A stretch of DNA of 8,170 bases from Pseudomonadota bacterium (GTDB lineage: Bacteria > Pseudomonadota > Gammaproteobacteria > Xanthomonadales > Xanthomonadaceae): NCBI GenBank assembly GCA_023423675.1, contig JAFAFD010000096.1, forward strand, positions 1 through 8,170, written 5' to 3'. Position numbers and translations under genes: made by a program. The notes beneath the pieces were generated by a model. That model saw only the letters and a list, made by a program, of their open reading frames with translations, was not told the DNA's origin and did no database searches. Positions 5,800-8,170 of the stretch are shown piece by piece. Position 1 is the stretch's first letter. Each line of letters opens with the position of its first letter.

Positions 5800-5838
5800 G
5801 GGGTCGGATCCCTTTCCGCAGGAAAGGGCTCTGACCCC
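5800..5838 (+). repeat. GGGGTC...GACCCC palindromic repeat, copy 3
   Basis: This 39-base copy has the same outer arms as the one at 2170-2210, GGGGTCGGAT and CTCTGACCCC, with mismatches at the same two positions. Its inner stem is different, CCCTTTCC/GGAAAGGG, around a GCA loop; both sides of the stem have changed together. It lies 18 bases beyond the phosphatase stop codon, at the 3' end of that minus-strand gene. Confidence 0.85.
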
Positions 5839-5856
5839 ATCGGGATGCGCGTGACC

Positions 5857-6729
5857 TTACAGCGCGCTTTCCGGCCGCACCTTCAGCACCGCTTCCTCGG
5901 CCGCGCAGTCGCGGCTGGAATGCAGGCCGGCCTTGCGCGCATTCGCAATCTCCTTGCGCGCGGCCAGCAGATCCTTGTTGAACGCGGCGTTGTCATGCAG
6001 GCGGGCAACCGCAGCGGCGCCCATGAAACGCCCTTCGAGGATGTCGCTCTGCCAGTGCACGTTGCACACCAGGCGGCTCTCGCCGTAGTTGCGGCCACGC
6101 GCCTGGATGGCGTCGGCGCGGTCCGGCGCGATCTCCGAGAGAATCAGCGCCCAGGCCCAGCCGATGGAGGTGTGGCCCGAGGGATAGGAGCCGTTCTTTC
6201 GCAGGCCGGCTTCATCGTCGGGCGTGCAGGTCGGCTCGCCGTTGACCATGAACGGGCGCGGACGCTGGTACTGGTTCTTGGCGGCCTTGGTGGCCGCGCT
6301 GGCATCGATGCGGCTGCGCTCCAGCAGGCGGTACAGGGCGGGGGTCTTCACCGCGTCCACGTCGATGTCGGCGGCGCAGGAGAACTGGTTGGCGCCAGCC
6401 GGGAAACCGAGTTCGGCATCGCGGGTCGCCTGGCTGAAGCGCGGCGTGCCACGCAGGGCGCGGGCTTCGCGGCTGACCTGCTCATCCAGCGCGAAGCCGG
6501 CCGAACCGGCTGCCGGCGGCGCCGGCACCAGGGCGATGCTGGCCGGCACGGCGGCCTTGTCGAGGTAGCCCACCGCCTTGGTGGTGACGTTGGATTCCAC
6601 CGCGGTCGGTGCGGTGGCGGTGGACGCGCAACCGGCCAGCGACAGGGCGATGGCCAGGCCGAGCAGGGGGCGGGCGGGGAGGGCAGGCAAAGACATGGGC
6701 AGGCTCGAGACAGGAAACACAGCGGCCAT
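5857..6729 (-). CDS. class A non-specific acid phosphatase (PAP2 superfamily), predicted lipoprotein
   Basis: The full three-part PAP2 phosphatase signature is present: K151-x6-RP in KNQYQRPRP, PSGH with H186 in GSYPSGHTS, and SR-x5-H-x3-D in SRLVCNVHWQSD with nucleophile H225 and D229. The enzyme should hydrolyse phosphomonoesters by a phosphohistidine intermediate in the envelope. GSYPSGHTS is the class A (PhoN-like) form. The N-terminus has a hydrophobic stretch ending in the lipobox LAGC (C34), so it is probably lipid-anchored instead of freely periplasmic like PhoN. The start at 6729 (290 aa) was preferred over 6696 (279 aa) because AGGAGG (6745-6740) precedes it, 10 bases away; either start keeps the lipobox. 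The frame stays open far upstream to 8037, but that part runs through the divergent hydrolase gene and is not coding. It is divergent from the secreted hydrolase with 210 bases between. Confidence 0.93.
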   Translation of the reverse strand: MAAVFPVSSLPMSLPALPARPLLGLAIALSLAGCASTATAPTAVESNVTTKAVGYLDKAAVPASIALVPAPPAAGSAGFALDEQVSREARALRGTPRFSQATRDAELGFPAGANQFSCAADIDVDAVKTPALYRLLERSRIDASAATKAAKNQYQRPRPFMVNGEPTCTPDDEAGLRKNGSYPSGHTSIGWAWALILSEIAPDRADAIQARGRNYGESRLVCNVHWQSDILEGRFMGAAAVARLHDNAAFNKDLLAARKEIANARKAGLHSSRDCAAEEAVLKVRPESAL

Positions 6730-6939
6730 GATCGCAGCCCCTCCTGCCGCCCGCAGCGTCCATGCGTCATACGGCCAGACCCGGCATGGTGGCGTGCTCC
6801 GGTCACGATCCTGCAACAACAGCATCCAACGTCGCCAATCTCCCGAAAACGGGCGCAGCGCACGGACTTTCACGCGCGTTCGCAGCGAGCATCGGCCCAC
6901 AGCCGGGCCGGGGGGATCCGCTGACGAGGGAGAGATGCG
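6730..6939. promoter_or_regulatory. divergent intergenic region, promoters not resolved
   Basis: Both flanking genes read outward from this 210-base stretch, so their promoters should lie here. It contains the ribosome binding sites AGGAGG (minus strand, 6745-6740) and GAGGGAGAG (plus strand, 6926-6934). I found no convincing -35/-10 pair, operator palindrome or terminator. A shared regulator is possible but not shown. Confidence 0.4.
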
Positions 6940-7818
6940 ATGCGCAGCACCGCAACAGGAAGTACCGCCCTGGCCCTGCTGCTGGGCCTGGCCTGCACCC
7001 CGGCGCAGGCCGCCGATGTCTACGGCGTGGCCTTCGTGCACGGCACCGGCGCACAGACCGATGCCACCCAGGACTACTGGCAGCCGGCGATCATCGACAC
7101 CGTGCGCCAGGGCCTGCCCAACAGCAGCAACTACGTGGTCATCAACTGCGATTTCACCCAGTACATGTGGAAGCCGGAGGCCGCCGGCTGCCTGGCCAAC
7201 CAGCTGACCAGCTTCATCGACAGCCGCGGCATCACCCAGCTGGTGGTCATCACCCATTCCAACGGCGGCAACGTGGTGCGCTGGATCCTGTCCAACCCCA
7301 CCTACGACAGCCGCTACCCGAAGATCATCAGCACGGTGCGCAAGGTCACCGCGCTGGCGCCGTCCTCGGCGGGCACGCCGCTGGCCGACGCGGTGCTCAA
7401 CGGCAACACCTTCGAAACCTCGCTGGGCTGGCTTCTGGGCTACAAGAACGATGCGGTGCGCATGCAGCAGGTCGGTCACATGGCCACCTACAACGCGCAG
7501 AACCTGTACGGCACCGCCGGCCGCCCGGCATTGCCCAGGCCCTTCCGCGCGGTGGTCGGCAGCGATGTCGAATCGGCTGTGTGGGACAGCAACAGCTACT
7601 GCGGCGGCTACGCAGCCAACGTCGGCCTGGAGTTCACCCAGAACTGGCTGTCGTCCTGTTCGGACGGCTTCCTGGAGTGCAGCAGCCAGAAGGCCGCGGG
7701 CACGTTGTGGTTCACCGACAAGGCGCGCACCCAGGGCGCCGAGCCGCTGAGCCACAACCAGAGCCGCCGCGAGTGCTTCGGCCTCGGCACGATCCTGCGC
7801 AACGACCTGACCCAGTGA
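6940..7818 (+). CDS. secreted alpha/beta-hydrolase, lipase/esterase-like
   Basis: The 292-residue product starts with a Sec signal peptide (residues 1 to about 24, cut after AQA). The mature protein shows an alpha/beta-hydrolase outline: a first strand ending in the oxyanion motif FVHGTG (H34-G35), then the nucleophile elbow THSNGG with Ser107, where the usual first Gly of GxSxG is replaced by Thr. H272 in PLSHNQS near the C-terminus is the likely catalytic His, and D209 in VVGSDVES is one candidate acid. At least seven cysteines occur in the mature region, several in YCGG, SCSDGFLECSS and ECFG, suggesting disulfides and an extracellular or periplasmic location. Substrate (ester, lipid or peptide) cannot be read. 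The ribosome binding site GAGGGAGAG is close upstream. It is followed 11 bp later by another exported protein gene, very likely in one transcript. Confidence 0.82.
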   Translation: MRSTATGSTALALLLGLACTPAQAADVYGVAFVHGTGAQTDATQDYWQPAIIDTVRQGLPNSSNYVVINCDFTQYMWKPEAAGCLANQLTSFIDSRGITQLVVITHSNGGNVVRWILSNPTYDSRYPKIISTVRKVTALAPSSAGTPLADAVLNGNTFETSLGWLLGYKNDAVRMQQVGHMATYNAQNLYGTAGRPALPRPFRAVVGSDVESAVWDSNSYCGGYAANVGLEFTQNWLSSCSDGFLECSSQKAAGTLWFTDKARTQGAEPLSHNQSRRECFGLGTILRNDLTQ

Positions 7819-7829
7819 GGGAGATGACC

Positions 7830-8170
7830 ATGAAGATCCATTCCACCCTGCTGGCCGCGGCCGTACTGGCCGCACTTGCTGTCGCGCCGGTGCATGCCGC
7901 GCAGGCGCTGCATGCCGCCGCTGCCGGTGACCAGGTGCCCGCTTCACTGGTGGCCGCACCGCTGCCGGCCAATGACAGCGAGCGTGTGCCGCTGACCTTC
8001 GCCTGGGCGCTCGACCCGGCGCAGCCGCTGCAGGCACCGGGCGCCTACGCCGCGGTCAGCCGCAGCTACTGGCAGCAGGTCGACGCCGCCGAACTGCAAC
8101 GCGGCCTGGACCTGCCGCTGACCGCGCCGGATGCAGTGATCCAGGTCAGCCCGGGCGCCGGTGCCCGCGC
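7830..8170 (+). CDS. exported protein resembling DUF4785 family (5' part only)
   Basis: The frame is open to the window edge, giving 113 codons. It begins with a clear signal peptide, MKIHSTLLAAAVLAALA followed by VAPVHA and a likely cut before AQ. The next part has PANDSERVPLTFAWALD, then SRSYWQQVDAAELQRGLDLPL, which I associate with DUF4785 proteins of Xanthomonadaceae; that link is from memory and moderate only. The ATG at 7830 was chosen because GAGGGAG (7817-7823) lies 6 bases before it; an in-frame ATG at 7824 is too close to the site. The ribosome binding site overlaps the stop of the preceding hydrolase, so the two are probably co-transcribed and translationally linked. Function is unknown; export next to a secreted hydrolase hints at a shared extracellular role. 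Confidence 0.75.
   Translation, partial: MKIHSTLLAAAVLAALAVAPVHAAQALHAAAAGDQVPASLVAAPLPANDSERVPLTFAWALDPAQPLQAPGAYAAVSRSYWQQVDAAELQRGLDLPLTAPDAVIQVSPGAGAR

Noticed and set aside
5761..6924. 387-residue plus-strand frame opposite the phosphatase
   Set aside because: It starts in the IS terminal repeat, crosses the palindrome at 5800-5838 and runs antisense to the phosphatase.
6730..8037. Long N-terminal extension of the phosphatase frame (open to 8037)
   Set aside because: This part is antisense to the secreted hydrolase and DUF4785-like genes and has shadow composition. The lipoprotein signal and ribosome binding site place the start at 6729.

Overview
The window looks like chromosomal DNA of a Stenotrophomonas species, most likely the S. 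maltophilia group (Xanthomonadaceae). The basis is high GC with strong G/C third-position codon use, close likeness of the proteins to known gammaproteobacterial families, and a cluster of short GTAG-headed hairpins typical of the S. maltophilia SMAG repeats. The assignment is from recognition only; no search was run.

Layout, left to right: (i) an unrecognised small secreted protein (66-629, +). (ii) A metY-type O-acetylhomoserine sulfhydrylase (721-2007, +) followed by a strong intrinsic terminator (2119-2155). (iii) A 632-base interval (2008-2639) holding the terminator, one copy of a GGGGTC...GACCCC palindromic repeat, a probable 48-residue exported or membrane microprotein (2299-2445, +), three SMAG-like hairpins, a degenerate GGGGTC-type copy in the opposite orientation and a short hexamer tandem repeat. 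(iv) A ybaL/Kef-type cation:proton antiporter with a C-terminal nucleotide-binding RCK domain (2640-4337, -). (v) A complete, apparently intact IS10-group (IS4 family) insertion sequence of 1350 bp (4426-5775) with a 404-residue transposase. It lies 88 bp upstream of the antiporter start and is bracketed by inverted, not direct, repeats. (vi) A second full GGGGTC palindrome (5800-5838). (vii) A class A PAP2-type acid phosphatase predicted to be a lipoprotein (5857-6729, -). (viii) Divergent from it, a secreted alpha/beta-hydrolase (lipase/esterase-like; 6940-7818, +) followed 11 bp later by the 5' part of a second secreted protein resembling DUF4785 proteins (7830-end, +).

The genes do not form one pathway. 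MetY works in sulfur and methionine assimilation. YbaL is an inner-membrane antiporter. The phosphatase, hydrolase and DUF4785-like protein all carry export signals and may form an envelope or extracellular scavenging locus. No new defence or mobile system with cargo is visible. The most unusual structure is the repeat layer: at least two palindrome families sit at gene 3' ends, and the IS10-like element lies inside or beside one of them, with flanks that form a perfect extension of its terminal inverted repeats.
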